A stretch of 37,943 bases of DNA from DASUZB01 sp036377075 (GTDB lineage: Bacteria > Actinomycetota > CALGFH01). The translations under genes were made by a program, and so were the position numbers. Location: positions 1 to 37,943 of the forward strand of contig DASUZB010000166.1 of assembly GCA_036377075.1 (NCBI GenBank). Direction: 5' to 3'. This document shows, in pieces, positions 7,788-16,153 of the stretch. The notes under the pieces were generated by a model. That model worked only from the letters and a program-made list of their open reading frames with translations. It searched no databases and was not told the origin of the DNA. How positions within the stretch are numbered: the first letter of the stretch is position 1; the number at the start of each line of letters is the position of its first letter.

Positions 7788-10700
7788 AGTCCTGCTCGGC
7801 GAGCGCGATCACGTCCTCGAACGGGAGGGCCTCGCCGCGGGCGACCGCGGCGGCGAAGCGGTCCTCGCCGAGGGCGCGGCGGGCTGCCTCGGCGGCATGG
7901 TCGATCTCGGCGCGCTGGTCCGCGGGCAGCAGCAGGCGGGCCGAGCGGATCGCCGCCGTGGCCGCGCCCAGCAGCACCGCGGCCCGCTCCGGGTCGCCGG
8001 CGGCGCAGGCGACCGAGGCGAGCGCGCCGAGCGCCAGCGCCAGCAGCGGCGGGCTGGCGTGGGCGCGCGCCTGCTCGACGACCTCGCGGTAGGAGGCGGC
8101 GGCGCGCGCCAGGTCGCCCTGCTGCTCGGCGACGGTGCCGATCCAGCGCATGAGGATCGAGCCGAGGGGGTGGCGGCGGTTGCGCTCGTCGAACGAGGCC
8201 AGCGCCTGGTCGTGCTCGCGCCGGGCGCGCTCGGCGTCGCCGCGGCACTGCGCCACCAGGCCGAGGCCGGCATGGGCGAAGGCGGTCTCGGTCGCCCCGC
8301 CCAGCTCGTGGCCCGCGGCGAGGGCCTGCAGCAGCCACGACTCCGCCTGGTCCAGGTCGCCGGCGAGCACCGCGGCGTGCGCCAGGCGGCACAGCTGCAC
8401 CGCCAGCTCGGAGGTGAGGCGCAGCTCCCAGGCGTTGCGCAGCCCCTCCTGCAGCCGCGCGGTGGCCTCGGCGTAGCGACCCTCCTGCAGGTCGAGCGCT
8501 GACAGCAGCTCCTGCGCCTGGACCACCCCCCAGCGGTCGCCGACCTCGCGGAAGCGTGCGAGGCACTCCTCGCCGTCCTTGCGCTGGCCCTCCGGGTCCC
8601 CGCGGGTGATGCGGGCGAACCCCCGCATCAGGCGGACGTAGGCGGCGGGCCAGCCGCCGACGCGGTCGACCTCCTCCATGGACCGCTCCAGGGCGCGCTC
8701 GGCGTCATCGCCGGAGCCGGAGAACAGCCTGATGGTGGTGGCCAGCACGCGCGCGAGCACGCGCTCGCCGTCGCTGGCCGCGGCCCGCTCGAGCGCCTCC
8801 TGCGCCTGGTCGGCGAGGTCGGCGGCGGCCCGGCGGCCGGCGGTGGCCTGCTCCGCCCAGACCAGCGCGAAGAGGGCGAGCCCGCGGGCGCGGTCGGGCA
8901 CCGGCCCCGGCAGCGCCAGCGCGGCCCGCAGCCAGCGGTGCGCCTCCTCGCGGTGGCCGATCAGCATCAGGAAGCTGCCGAGCGGCGCCACCACCCGCAC
9001 CGCCAGCGCCGCCTCGCCGTGGCGGGTGGTCCAAAGCAGCGCGGCACGCAGGTTGTCCAGCTCCGTGATGAGCCGCGCGAACGCGGCGAGCTGCCGGTGG
9101 TCGCGCAGCTCCGGCTCGGCGGCCTCGGCCAGCCCGGCGCACCAGCGCGCGTGGGCGCGCGCCGCCTGGTCCGCCTCCCCCGCCTCGGCGAGCCGCAGCG
9201 CCGCGTAGGCCTGCACCGTCTCCAGCATCCGGTAGCGCGGCCCCGGGGTGGCCGGCATGGGCTGCGGCGGCAGCCCGAGCGCCTCGATCCCCGGCCACCA
9301 CGGCGCCGGCGGCGCCGGCGCCGGTCCGGCGGCGAGCAGCGACTTGTCGACCAGCCGGGCGACGGTGCCGGCGACCTCCTCGGCGGGCAGGTCCTTGCCT
9401 GCGCAGACCGCCTCGGCGGCGTCGAGGGTGCAGCCGCCGCTGAACACCGCCAGCCGCCGCAGCGCGGCTCGCTCCTGGCGGTCGAGCAGCTCCCAGCTCC
9501 ACTCGACCACGGCACGCAGGGTCTGCTGGCGCGGCAGGGCGGTGCGTGCCCCGGCGGTCAGCAGCCGGAAGCGGTCGTGCAGGCGGGCGGCCAGCTCGCG
9601 CGGCGGCAGCGCGGCGACCCGCGCGGCGGCCAGCTCGATCGCCAGCGGCAGGCCGTCGAGGCGGCGGCAGACCTCGGCGACCGCGTCGGCGTCATCCCCC
9701 TCGCGCACGTGGTAGCCGGGCACGGCCGTGGCGGCGCGCTCCAGGAACAGCCGGGTCGCCGCGAAGCGGGGCAGCTCCCCGGCGTCGACCGGGCCTGGCG
9801 GCGGCACCGGAAGGGTCGGCACCGGCCAGCGCGCCTCGCCGGGAATCCGCAGCGGCTCGCGGCTGGTGGCGAGCACGCGCACGCCGGCGCACGCCGCCAG
9901 CAGCCTCCCGGCCAGGTCGGCGGCCGCCTCCGCCAGGTGCTCGCAGTTGTCGAGCAGCAGCAGGGCGCGCCGCGACCGCAGCGCGGCGAGCAGGCGGTCG
10001 GCGGCGGCGGACGGGGCCGCCGGCGCGTCGAAGCGCGGGCGCTCCTCGCCCAGCCCGAGCGCGTCGAGCACGAGCTGCGGCAGCAGGCCGCCGTCGCGCA
10101 GCCCGCCCAGCTCGACCACCCAGGACCCCTCGGGGGCGAGGTCGGCGGCGGCGCCGTACCCGAGGCGGCGGGCCGCCTCCAGCGCCAGCCGGGTCTTCCC
10201 CACCCCGCCGGGCCCGGTGAGGGTGACCATGCGGTGCCGGCCGAGCAGCTCCAGCACCTCGCCGAGCTCGGCCTCGCGCCCGACGAAGCTGGTCAGCTGC
10301 ATGGGCAGGTTGGCGCGGCCGGGCCGCGCGCCGGCCGCCCGGTCGCCATGGCCCGCCGCGGGCGGCGGCCCCGCGCCGTCGCCGGCCCGTGCTCCCGCCG
10401 GCTGCGCGTCGGCACCGGTTCCGGCCGGGGCGGACAGCGACGGGTCCTGGGCGAGCACGGCCTGCTCGACCTGGCGCAGCTCCGGGCCGGGGTCGAGGCC
10501 GGCCTGGTCGGCGAGGACCTGGCGGGCGCGCTGGTAGGCGGCCAGCGCCTCGGCCTGGCGGCCGGCGCCGTACAGCGCCCGCATCAGCAGGGCGTGCAGC
10601 CGCTCCCGCAGGGGGTGCTCGGCGACCAGCGCCTCCAGCTCGCCGACGAGCCGGGCGTGCTCGCCAAGGGCGAGATCGGCGTCGCAGCGGTCCTCGACCG

Positions 10701-11250
10701 CCCCGAGGCGCAGCTCCTCGAGCCGGGTGGCGGTGCCGGCCGCGAACGGCTCGCCGGCGAAGTCCGCCAGCGCCGGGCCGCGCCACAGCGCCAGCCCGCC
10801 GCGCAGGGCGGCGGCCGCCTCGCGGTGCCGCCCCGCGGCCAGGGCGGCGTGGCCGGCGGCGGCGAGGCGTTCGAACCGCAGCGCGTCCACCTGGTCGGGC
10901 TCGACCGCCAGCAGGTAGCCGGGCGCCCTGGCGACCACCGGCTGCCCCGCAGGCAGGGCGACCGCGGCCGAGGCGGCGGCTGGCTTCTGTGGTGCCGGCC
11001 CCATCCGCTCGCCGGCGCCGGGCGGCTCGAGGGCGCGGCGCAGCCGTGAGACCAGCGCCTGCAGGGCGTTGACCGGATCGGCCGGCAGGCCTGCTGGGGG
11101 CCACAGCAGGTCGACCAGCCGCTCCGCCGCGACCACCTGCCCCGCCTGCAGGGCGAGCACGGCGAGCAGCAGGCGCAGCCGCCGCCCGGCCACCTCCACC
11201 GGGCGGCCCTGGCTGCTGACCTCGAGCGGTCCGAGCAGGCGGATCTCCAC
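7786..11250 (-). CDS. AfsR/SARP-family STAND transcriptional regulator
   Basis: The 1154-residue protein has the AfsR layout. First is an OmpR-like winged-helix DNA-binding domain (residues 1 to about 80, VEIRLLGPLEVSSQGRPV). Next is a bacterial transcriptional activation domain (about 130-275) and an NB-ARC-type ATPase with Walker A GPGGVGKTR and Walker B LLLLDNCEHL. The long C-terminal half is Ala/Leu-rich and suits TPR repeats. Such proteins activate antibiotic or metabolic genes after nucleotide-dependent oligomerisation. The GTG at 11250 begins the conserved domain and has TAGGGT 7 nt upstream, suggesting leaderless translation. The neighbouring exporter with its TGTCAG repeats is the obvious candidate target (inference). 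A copy of the dispersed repeat lies inside the coding sequence between the first two domains. It separates pgl from the pentose phosphate operon. Confidence 0.93.
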   Translation of the reverse strand: MEIRLLGPLEVSSQGRPVEVAGRRLRLLLAVLALQAGQVVAAERLVDLLWPPAGLPADPVNALQALVSRLRRALEPPGAGERMGPAPQKPAAASAAVALPAGQPVVARAPGYLLAVEPDQVDALRFERLAAAGHAALAAGRHREAAAALRGGLALWRGPALADFAGEPFAAGTATRLEELRLGAVEDRCDADLALGEHARLVGELEALVAEHPLRERLHALLMRALYGAGRQAEALAAYQRARQVLADQAGLDPGPELRQVEQAVLAQDPSLSAPAGTGADAQPAGARAGDGAGPPPAAGHGDRAAGARPGRANLPMQLTSFVGREAELGEVLELLGRHRMVTLTGPGGVGKTRLALEAARRLGYGAAADLAPEGSWVVELGGLRDGGLLPQLVLDALGLGEERPRFDAPAAPSAAADRLLAALRSRRALLLLDNCEHLAEAAADLAGRLLAACAGVRVLATSREPLRIPGEARWPVPTLPVPPPGPVDAGELPRFAATRLFLERAATAVPGYHVREGDDADAVAEVCRRLDGLPLAIELAAARVAALPPRELAARLHDRFRLLTAGARTALPRQQTLRAVVEWSWELLDRQERAALRRLAVFSGGCTLDAAEAVCAGKDLPAEEVAGTVARLVDKSLLAAGPAPAPPAPWWPGIEALGLPPQPMPATPGPRYRMLETVQAYAALRLAEAGEADQAARAHARWCAGLAEAAEPELRDHRQLAAFARLITELDNLRAALLWTTRHGEAALAVRVVAPLGSFLMLIGHREEAHRWLRAALALPGPVPDRARGLALFALVWAEQATAGRRAAADLADQAQEALERAAASDGERVLARVLATTIRLFSGSGDDAERALERSMEEVDRVGGWPAAYVRLMRGFARITRGDPEGQRKDGEECLARFREVGDRWGVVQAQELLSALDLQEGRYAEATARLQEGLRNAWELRLTSELAVQLCRLAHAAVLAGDLDQAESWLLQALAAGHELGGATETAFAHAGLGLVAQCRGDAERARREHDQALASFDERNRRHPLGSILMRWIGTVAEQQGDLARAAASYREVVEQARAHASPPLLALALGALASVACAAGDPERAAVLLGAATAAIRSARLLLPADQRAEIDHAAEAARRALGEDRFAAAVARGEALPFEDVIALAEQD
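10942..10968 (+). repeat. Dispersed repeat, copy 3, inside the AfsR-like gene
   Basis: CTGCCCCGCAGGCAGGGCGA followed by CCGCGG matches the core of copies 1 and 2. It falls in the linker between the DNA-binding and activation domains and encodes ALPAGQ in the protein, so this repeat is tolerated in frame. Confidence 0.4.
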
Positions 11251-11377
11251 GCCCAGCACCCTACCGCTCCGCTGGTCAGGCGGCAGCGTCCGTGCGCGAG
11301 TTGCCCGCCGCGCCCCGGTCGTGCTGCCTGCGGGGCAGTCGCACCCTACGCTGGTCACCGTGCCTGCGGGGCGGCCC
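11251..11377 (-). promoter_or_regulatory. opcA-afsR intergenic region with two repeat cores and a leaderless -10 box
   Basis: On the minus strand TAGGGT (plus coordinates 11258-11263) lies 7 nt before the GTG of the AfsR-like gene, with no ribosome site, so a leaderless mRNA is likely. The region also holds two cores of the dispersed repeat in inverted orientation: TGCCTGCGGGGCA (11324-11336) and TGCCTGCGGGGC (11361-11372). The second lies directly behind the opcA stop codon. Confidence 0.45.
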
Positions 11378-12499
11378 TCAGCTGGCGCCGGCCTCGGCGA
11401 GGGCGGCGGCGGGCAGCAGCGCGGCCTCGAAGATGCGGTCGCGGCCGAAGAGCTGCAGCTCGCCGGCGAGCCCGATGGGGTCGGCGAGGGTGGGCAGGCC
11501 GACGCGGCGGCGGGCGCGGTGCTGCCCGGGGACGGTCACGCTGGCGACCAGGTGGCCCGGCGGCGCCTCCACCCGGATGGCGGCGGGCCCGTCGTCGGTC
11601 TCCACCTCCAGCGCCACCTTGGTCAGGGTGCCGGCGCCGAGGCTGGTGGTGACGCGGGTCTCGCAGGCGCCCCCCGCGGTGGTCCAGCGGGCCACCCAGG
11701 TGTCGCTGGTCGGGTCGGCGGCGAGGCGGACCTGGTCGAGCTCCCAGCCCAGCCGGGAGGCGAACCAGCCGAGCAGCTCCAGCCCGCCGGTCGGCTCGAC
11801 CGCTTCGATCTCGACCGAGCGGATGCGGTCGTGGGTGCCGCGCAGGGGCGGGCCGTCGAACGGCGCGGCCAGCATCTCCCGCCACGGGGTGAGCCGCCCC
11901 CAGACGCAGTCGGAGAGGGCCGGGGTCAGCGCGGTCGCCGCCCGGGCGAGGCGCACCAGGTCGGCCGGCGGGTCGGCGAACGCGGCCGAGTCGACGATCA
12001 GCCGGTCGCTGACCGCGGTCAGCTCGGAGAACACCTCGCCGGCGAACGGTGGCGTCCCGGTCCACCAGGTGAACACCGGCAGCTCCGGCAGCAGCAGCGG
12101 CAGCACCACCGCGGCCAGGTGCCTGGGCGGCACGGTGGTCTGCACCACCACCTCGTCCCAGACCACCTCGGGCCCGGCGTCGGGGTGGCGCTGCACCACC
12201 CTGGCCCAGGTGCGCACGCCCTCGCGGGCCGCCGGCGGCTCGGCGATCAGCACCACGCAGCGCGACGGCGCCCGCTGCCCGAGCTGCTCCACCGCGGACA
12301 GCGCGCGGCGGCTGGAGGCGCGGTCGTGGCAGACCACCACCAGGTTGGAGACGCTCGCGCGCACCAGCACGCCGTGGCTGTCCTCCTCCTGGCGGCGCTG
12401 CCGCTCCAGCAACAGGTCGACCTCGCCGAGGGCGACCGGCTCGAGCGAGAACCCCGCCAGCTCGCCGCGGTTGCCGGCCAGCGCCGCCGGGCCGCTCAC
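11378..12499 (-). CDS. opcA: OpcA, glucose-6-phosphate dehydrogenase assembly protein
   Basis: OpcA is an allosteric/assembly partner needed for full activity of the dehydrogenase encoded just upstream; it is found in actinobacteria and cyanobacteria. The 373-residue protein shows the family's central segments: ASVSNLVVVC near residue 48, PRHLAAVVLPLLLPELPVFTWWTG, and WGRLTPWREMLAAPFD. The GTG start at 12499 overlaps the zwf stop codon (GTGA), which fixes it although the same frame is open far upstream inside zwf. It is the last gene of the tkt-tal-gnd-zwf-opcA operon. In other actinobacteria pgl would come next. Confidence 0.93.
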   Translation of the reverse strand: MSGPAALAGNRGELAGFSLEPVALGEVDLLLERQRRQEEDSHGVLVRASVSNLVVVCHDRASSRRALSAVEQLGQRAPSRCVVLIAEPPAAREGVRTWARVVQRHPDAGPEVVWDEVVVQTTVPPRHLAAVVLPLLLPELPVFTWWTGTPPFAGEVFSELTAVSDRLIVDSAAFADPPADLVRLARAATALTPALSDCVWGRLTPWREMLAAPFDGPPLRGTHDRIRSVEIEAVEPTGGLELLGWFASRLGWELDQVRLAADPTSDTWVARWTTAGGACETRVTTSLGAGTLTKVALEVETDDGPAAIRVEAPPGHLVASVTVPGQHRARRRVGLPTLADPIGLAGELQLFGRDRIFEAALLPAAALAEAGAS

Positions 12500-14037
12500 G
12501 GCCGCCGCCAGCGGCGCCCGGGGCGGTGGCGGGCGATCAGGTCGTCGCCCGCCTTGGGCCCCCACTCCCCCGCCGCGTAGTTGGGCAGCTCCGGCGGGTC
12601 CGACTCGGCCCAGCGGTCCAGGATCGGCTGCACCACCCGCCAGGCCTCCTCGACCGAGTCCCAGCGCGGGAACAGGGTCGGGTCGCCGACCATCACGTCG
12701 AGCAGCAGCCGCTCGTAGGCGTCGGGCAGGTCGTCGGCGAACGAGGTGCCGTAGGAGAAGTCCATGTTGACCGAGCGGACCTCGAGCGACGGCCCGGGGA
12801 CCTTGGCGCCGAACTTCATGGTGATGCCCTCGTCCGGCTGGATCCGCAGCACCAGCGCGTTGGGCTCGAGGCCGTCCTGGGCGTTCTGCCCGAAGGGCAG
12901 GTGCGGGGCGGCCTTGAACTGCACCACCACCTCGGTGGCCCGCTTCGGCAGGCGCTTGCCGGTGCGCAGGTAGAACGGGGTGCCGGCCCAGCGCCAGTTG
13001 TCGACCAGGAACTCGGCGGCGACGTAGGTCTCGACCACCGAGTCGGGCGCCACGTCGTGCTCCTCCCGGTAGCCGGGCACCTGCTGGCCGTCGACCCAGC
13101 CTGGGCTGTACTGGCCGCGGACCACCGCGGCGTCGACCGCCTCGCCCTCCAGGCGGCGCAGCGCCTTGAGCACCTTGGCCGTCTCGTTGCGCACGTCCTC
13201 GGGCTCGAAGGTGCCCGGCGGCTCCATCGCGACCAGGGCGAGGACCTGCAGGGCGTGGTTCTGGATGATGTCGCGGATCGCCCCGGCGGTCTCGTAGAAG
13301 TTGCCGCGGTGCTCGATGCCGAGCGACTCGGCGACGGTGACCTGGACGTGGTCGACGTAGTGGTGGTTCCAGACCGGCTCGAAGATGCCGTTGGCGAAGC
13401 GGAACGCGATGATGTTCTGGACGCTCTCCTTGCCGAGGTAGTGGTCGATGCGGAAGACGTCCTCCTCGGGGAAGACCTTGGTCAGCAGCGCCTGCAGCTC
13501 CTTGGCGGACTCCAGGTCGTGGCCGAACGGCTTCTCGCACACCACCCGGGACCAGCCGCGGTCCCAGCCGCGGCCGCCGATGCCGGCCTTGCCGATGTTG
13601 CGGACGGTGTCGGGGAACAGCTTGGGGATCAGCGACAGGTAGAACAGGCGGTTGCCGTCGGTGCCGCGCTCGGCGTCGAAGCGGTCGAGCAGGTCGCCGA
13701 CCTTGGCGCAGGTGTCCGCCTCGGTCGAGGAGCCGGTGACGTAGTGCAGCCGGCCGGCGAACGACTCCCAGACCTGCTGCTGGATCGGCTGGGTGCGGGA
13801 GAACTCCTCGACCGCCTTGCGCATGTCGCGGCGGTACTCGTCGTCCGAGAACGCGGTCCGGGAGGAGCCGACCACCTGGAAGTTCTGCGGCAGCAGGCGG
13901 TGCAGCTCGAGGTTGTAGAGGGCCGGGACGATCTTGCGGTGGGCCAGGTCGCCGGAGCCGCCGAAGATCACCATCGCGGTCGGCGGCGGGGTGGCCCGCA
14001 CCCGCTCCCCCACCACCAGCGGGTTGTCGCCGCTCAT
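12496..14037 (-). CDS. zwf: Glucose-6-phosphate 1-dehydrogenase
   Basis: The enzyme oxidises glucose 6-phosphate to 6-phosphogluconolactone with reduction of NADP+, the first oxidative step of the pentose phosphate pathway. The 513-residue protein has the nucleotide-binding loop FGGSGDLAHRK (25-35), CEKPFG (167-172) and the substrate and catalytic motif RIDHYLGKE (196-204). Length is typical. The ATG overlaps the gnd stop codon by 4 nt and its own stop overlaps opcA by 4 nt, so translation of gnd, zwf and opcA is coupled. Confidence 0.98.
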   Translation of the reverse strand: MSGDNPLVVGERVRATPPPTAMVIFGGSGDLAHRKIVPALYNLELHRLLPQNFQVVGSSRTAFSDDEYRRDMRKAVEEFSRTQPIQQQVWESFAGRLHYVTGSSTEADTCAKVGDLLDRFDAERGTDGNRLFYLSLIPKLFPDTVRNIGKAGIGGRGWDRGWSRVVCEKPFGHDLESAKELQALLTKVFPEEDVFRIDHYLGKESVQNIIAFRFANGIFEPVWNHHYVDHVQVTVAESLGIEHRGNFYETAGAIRDIIQNHALQVLALVAMEPPGTFEPEDVRNETAKVLKALRRLEGEAVDAAVVRGQYSPGWVDGQQVPGYREEHDVAPDSVVETYVAAEFLVDNWRWAGTPFYLRTGKRLPKRATEVVVQFKAAPHLPFGQNAQDGLEPNALVLRIQPDEGITMKFGAKVPGPSLEVRSVNMDFSYGTSFADDLPDAYERLLLDVMVGDPTLFPRWDSVEEAWRVVQPILDRWAESDPPELPNYAAGEWGPKAGDDLIARHRPGRRWRRP

Positions 14038-14960
14038 TCGGCGGCCCTCACCGGGTGGCCGCCGAACTCGTTGCGCAGCGCCGCCACGAACTTGGCGGCG
14101 TAGGACTCTTCCTCGCGGGAGCGCAGCCGCATGATCAGCGACAGGTTGATCACCGGCGCGGGCACGTCCAGCCGCAGGGCCTCGGCGACCGTCCAGCGGC
14201 CCTCGCCGGAGTCCTCCACGAACCCGGCGACCTTGGCGAGCTTCGGGTCCTTGCCGTAGGCGGCGGCCGCCAGGTCGAGCAGCCAGGAGCGCACCACGCT
14301 GCCGTGGCGCCAGACCTCGGACACCTGCTGGAGGTCGAAGTCGTAGCTGTCGGTCTCGGCGAGCACCTCGAAGCCTTCGGCGAAGGCCTGCAGCAGGCCG
14401 TACTCGATGCCGTTGTGGACCATCTTGGCGTAGTGGCCCGCGCCGGCCGGGCCGACGTGCGCCCAGCCGCCCGGCGGCGCGAGCGTGTCGAACACCGGCC
14501 GGACCGCCTCCACCGCCTCGGCCGGGCCGCCGACCATCAGGCAGAACCCCTCGCGCTCGCCCCAGATGCCGCCGGACGTGCCGACGTCGAGGAAGGTGAT
14601 GCCGCGCTCGGCCAGGGCCCGCGCCCGCGCGACCGAGTCGTGGAAGTTGGAATTGCCGCCGTCGATCACCAGGTCGCCCTCGGCGAGCTGCTCGCCGAGG
14701 CGGTCGACCGTCTCCTGGGTGGGCGCGCCGGACGGGACCATCACCCAGACGGCCCGGGGCGGGTCCAGCCTCTTGGCCACGTCGGCCAGGTCGCCGGCGG
14801 GGATGAACTGCTGCAGCGAGTCAGCCCCGGCGCCGTCGCCGGCGAGCTGCTGGACCGCGGCCGTGGTGCGGTCCCAGGCGACCACCTGGTGGCCGTCGGC
14901 CATGAGCCGCCGTGACAGGCCCCGGCCCATGCGGCCGAGGCCGACCATGCCGATCCTCAC
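14034..14960 (-). CDS. gnd: 6-phosphogluconate dehydrogenase, decarboxylating, short form
   Basis: The enzyme converts 6-phosphogluconate to ribulose 5-phosphate and CO2. The N-terminal Rossmann motif is GMVGLGRMG (4-12), the substrate loop is GTSGGIWGEREGFCLMVGG, and the catalytic Lys and Asn are in HYAKMVHNGIEYG. At 308 residues it is the short (about 300-residue) class, lacking the C-terminal half of the 470-residue E. coli enzyme; short-class members are often NAD-dependent, but the cofactor cannot be settled by eye. The GTG at 14960 overlaps the tal stop (GTGA), and the gene's stop overlaps zwf (ATGA). Confidence 0.95.
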   Translation of the reverse strand: MRIGMVGLGRMGRGLSRRLMADGHQVVAWDRTTAAVQQLAGDGAGADSLQQFIPAGDLADVAKRLDPPRAVWVMVPSGAPTQETVDRLGEQLAEGDLVIDGGNSNFHDSVARARALAERGITFLDVGTSGGIWGEREGFCLMVGGPAEAVEAVRPVFDTLAPPGGWAHVGPAGAGHYAKMVHNGIEYGLLQAFAEGFEVLAETDSYDFDLQQVSEVWRHGSVVRSWLLDLAAAAYGKDPKLAKVAGFVEDSGEGRWTVAEALRLDVPAPVINLSLIMRLRSREEESYAAKFVAALRNEFGGHPVRAAE

Positions 14961-16084
14961 CTGAGGGCCTCCGTCCGCTTGGCCTCGACGGTGTCGAGCA
15001 CCGCGTTGTAGCTGTCGGCGAACTTCTTGACGCCGTCGACCTCGAGCTCCTCGCCGACCTGGTCCTCGTCGATGCCGAGCTGGGCCAGCTCCGGCCAGAG
15101 CGCGTGGGCGCGCTCCAGGTCCTCCTTGATGGTCTGGCCGCGGACCTCGCCGTGGTCGGCGAACGCCTCGATGGTGGCCAGCGGCATGGTGTTGACGGTG
15201 TCGGCGGCGACCAGTTCCTCGACGTAGACGACGTCGCGGTAGGCGGGGTTCTTGGTGGAGGTCGACGCCCACAGGGGGCGCTGCACCCGCGCGCCGAGGC
15301 GCGCGAGGGCCTCCCAGCGCGGGCCGGAGAACGCCTGCTCGAACGCCTCGTAGGCGAGCTTGGCGTTGTCGATCGCCGCGGTGCCCAGGCGCGTCCGCGC
15401 CGGCCCGGCGGTCGGCCCGCCGGCGTCGACGACCCGCTGCAGCTTCTCGTCGACGTTGGTGTCGACGCGGCTGACGAAGAAGGAGGCGACGCTCGCGACC
15501 TGGGTGAGGTCGCCGCCCGCGTCGGCCAGGTCCTCGAGCCCGGCGAGGTAGGCCTGGATCACCTCGCGGTAGCGGGCGATCGAGAAGATCAGCGTCACGT
15601 TGACGTTGATGCCGTCGGCGATCGAGGCACGCACCGCCGGGACGCCCTCGGCGGTGGCGGGGATCTTGATGAACACGTTGGGCCGGGCGAGGGCGTCGAA
15701 CAGGCGCCGCGCCTCGCGGATCGAGGTGTCGGTGTCGTTGGCGATGTCGGGCGCCAGCTCGAACGAGATGCGCCCGTCGAGCCCGCCGCTGCGCTGCCAC
15801 ACCGGCTCCATGTCGGCGGCGGCGGCGCGGATGTCGTCCAGCGCCAGCCGCTCGAAGATGGCGCGGGCGTCGAGGCCCTCGCGCGCCAGCCGCGTCAGGT
15901 CCTCGTCGTAGAACGACCCCTCGCCCATCGCCTTCTGGAAGATGGTCGGGTTGGAGGTCACGCCGACCACGGAGAACTGGTCGCGCAGCCGGCGCAGCTC
16001 GCCCTTCTCGAGCCAGTCGCGGGCGATCGAGTCGACCCAGACGGCCACGCCCTGCTCGCTGAGCCGCTGGAGTTGATTGGCCAT
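14957..16084 (-). CDS. tal: Transaldolase
   Basis: Transaldolase transfers a dihydroxyacetone unit between sugar phosphates in the non-oxidative pentose phosphate pathway. This 375-residue protein is of the actinobacterial/cyanobacterial type. It has VTSNPTIFQKA (42-52) and the Schiff-base lysine Lys140 in NVFIKIPAT, plus SVASFFVSRVD and the later WASTSTKNPAY segment. The ATG is preceded by AAGGTAAGGAGCCAGC, a good ribosome site. It lies 69 nt downstream of tkt and overlaps gnd by 4 nt, so it is inside the operon. Confidence 0.97.
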   Translation of the reverse strand: MANQLQRLSEQGVAVWVDSIARDWLEKGELRRLRDQFSVVGVTSNPTIFQKAMGEGSFYDEDLTRLAREGLDARAIFERLALDDIRAAAADMEPVWQRSGGLDGRISFELAPDIANDTDTSIREARRLFDALARPNVFIKIPATAEGVPAVRASIADGINVNVTLIFSIARYREVIQAYLAGLEDLADAGGDLTQVASVASFFVSRVDTNVDEKLQRVVDAGGPTAGPARTRLGTAAIDNAKLAYEAFEQAFSGPRWEALARLGARVQRPLWASTSTKNPAYRDVVYVEELVAADTVNTMPLATIEAFADHGEVRGQTIKEDLERAHALWPELAQLGIDEDQVGEELEVDGVKKFADSYNAVLDTVEAKRTEALR

Positions 16085-16153
16085 GATGCTGGCTCCTTAC
16101 CTTCTCGCTTGCGCCTTCTGGTGCAACGTCAAGGTCGAGTGCTCCTCTTCCCC

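Noticed and set aside
8938..11049. Long plus-strand frames antisense to the AfsR-like gene
   Set aside because: High GC removes stops from all frames. These frames are low-complexity and the opposite strand has clear SARP and ATPase motifs.
11378..13540. 720-residue minus-strand frame reaching from opcA into zwf
   Set aside because: The upstream half is a shadow of zwf; opcA starts at the GTG that overlaps the zwf stop.
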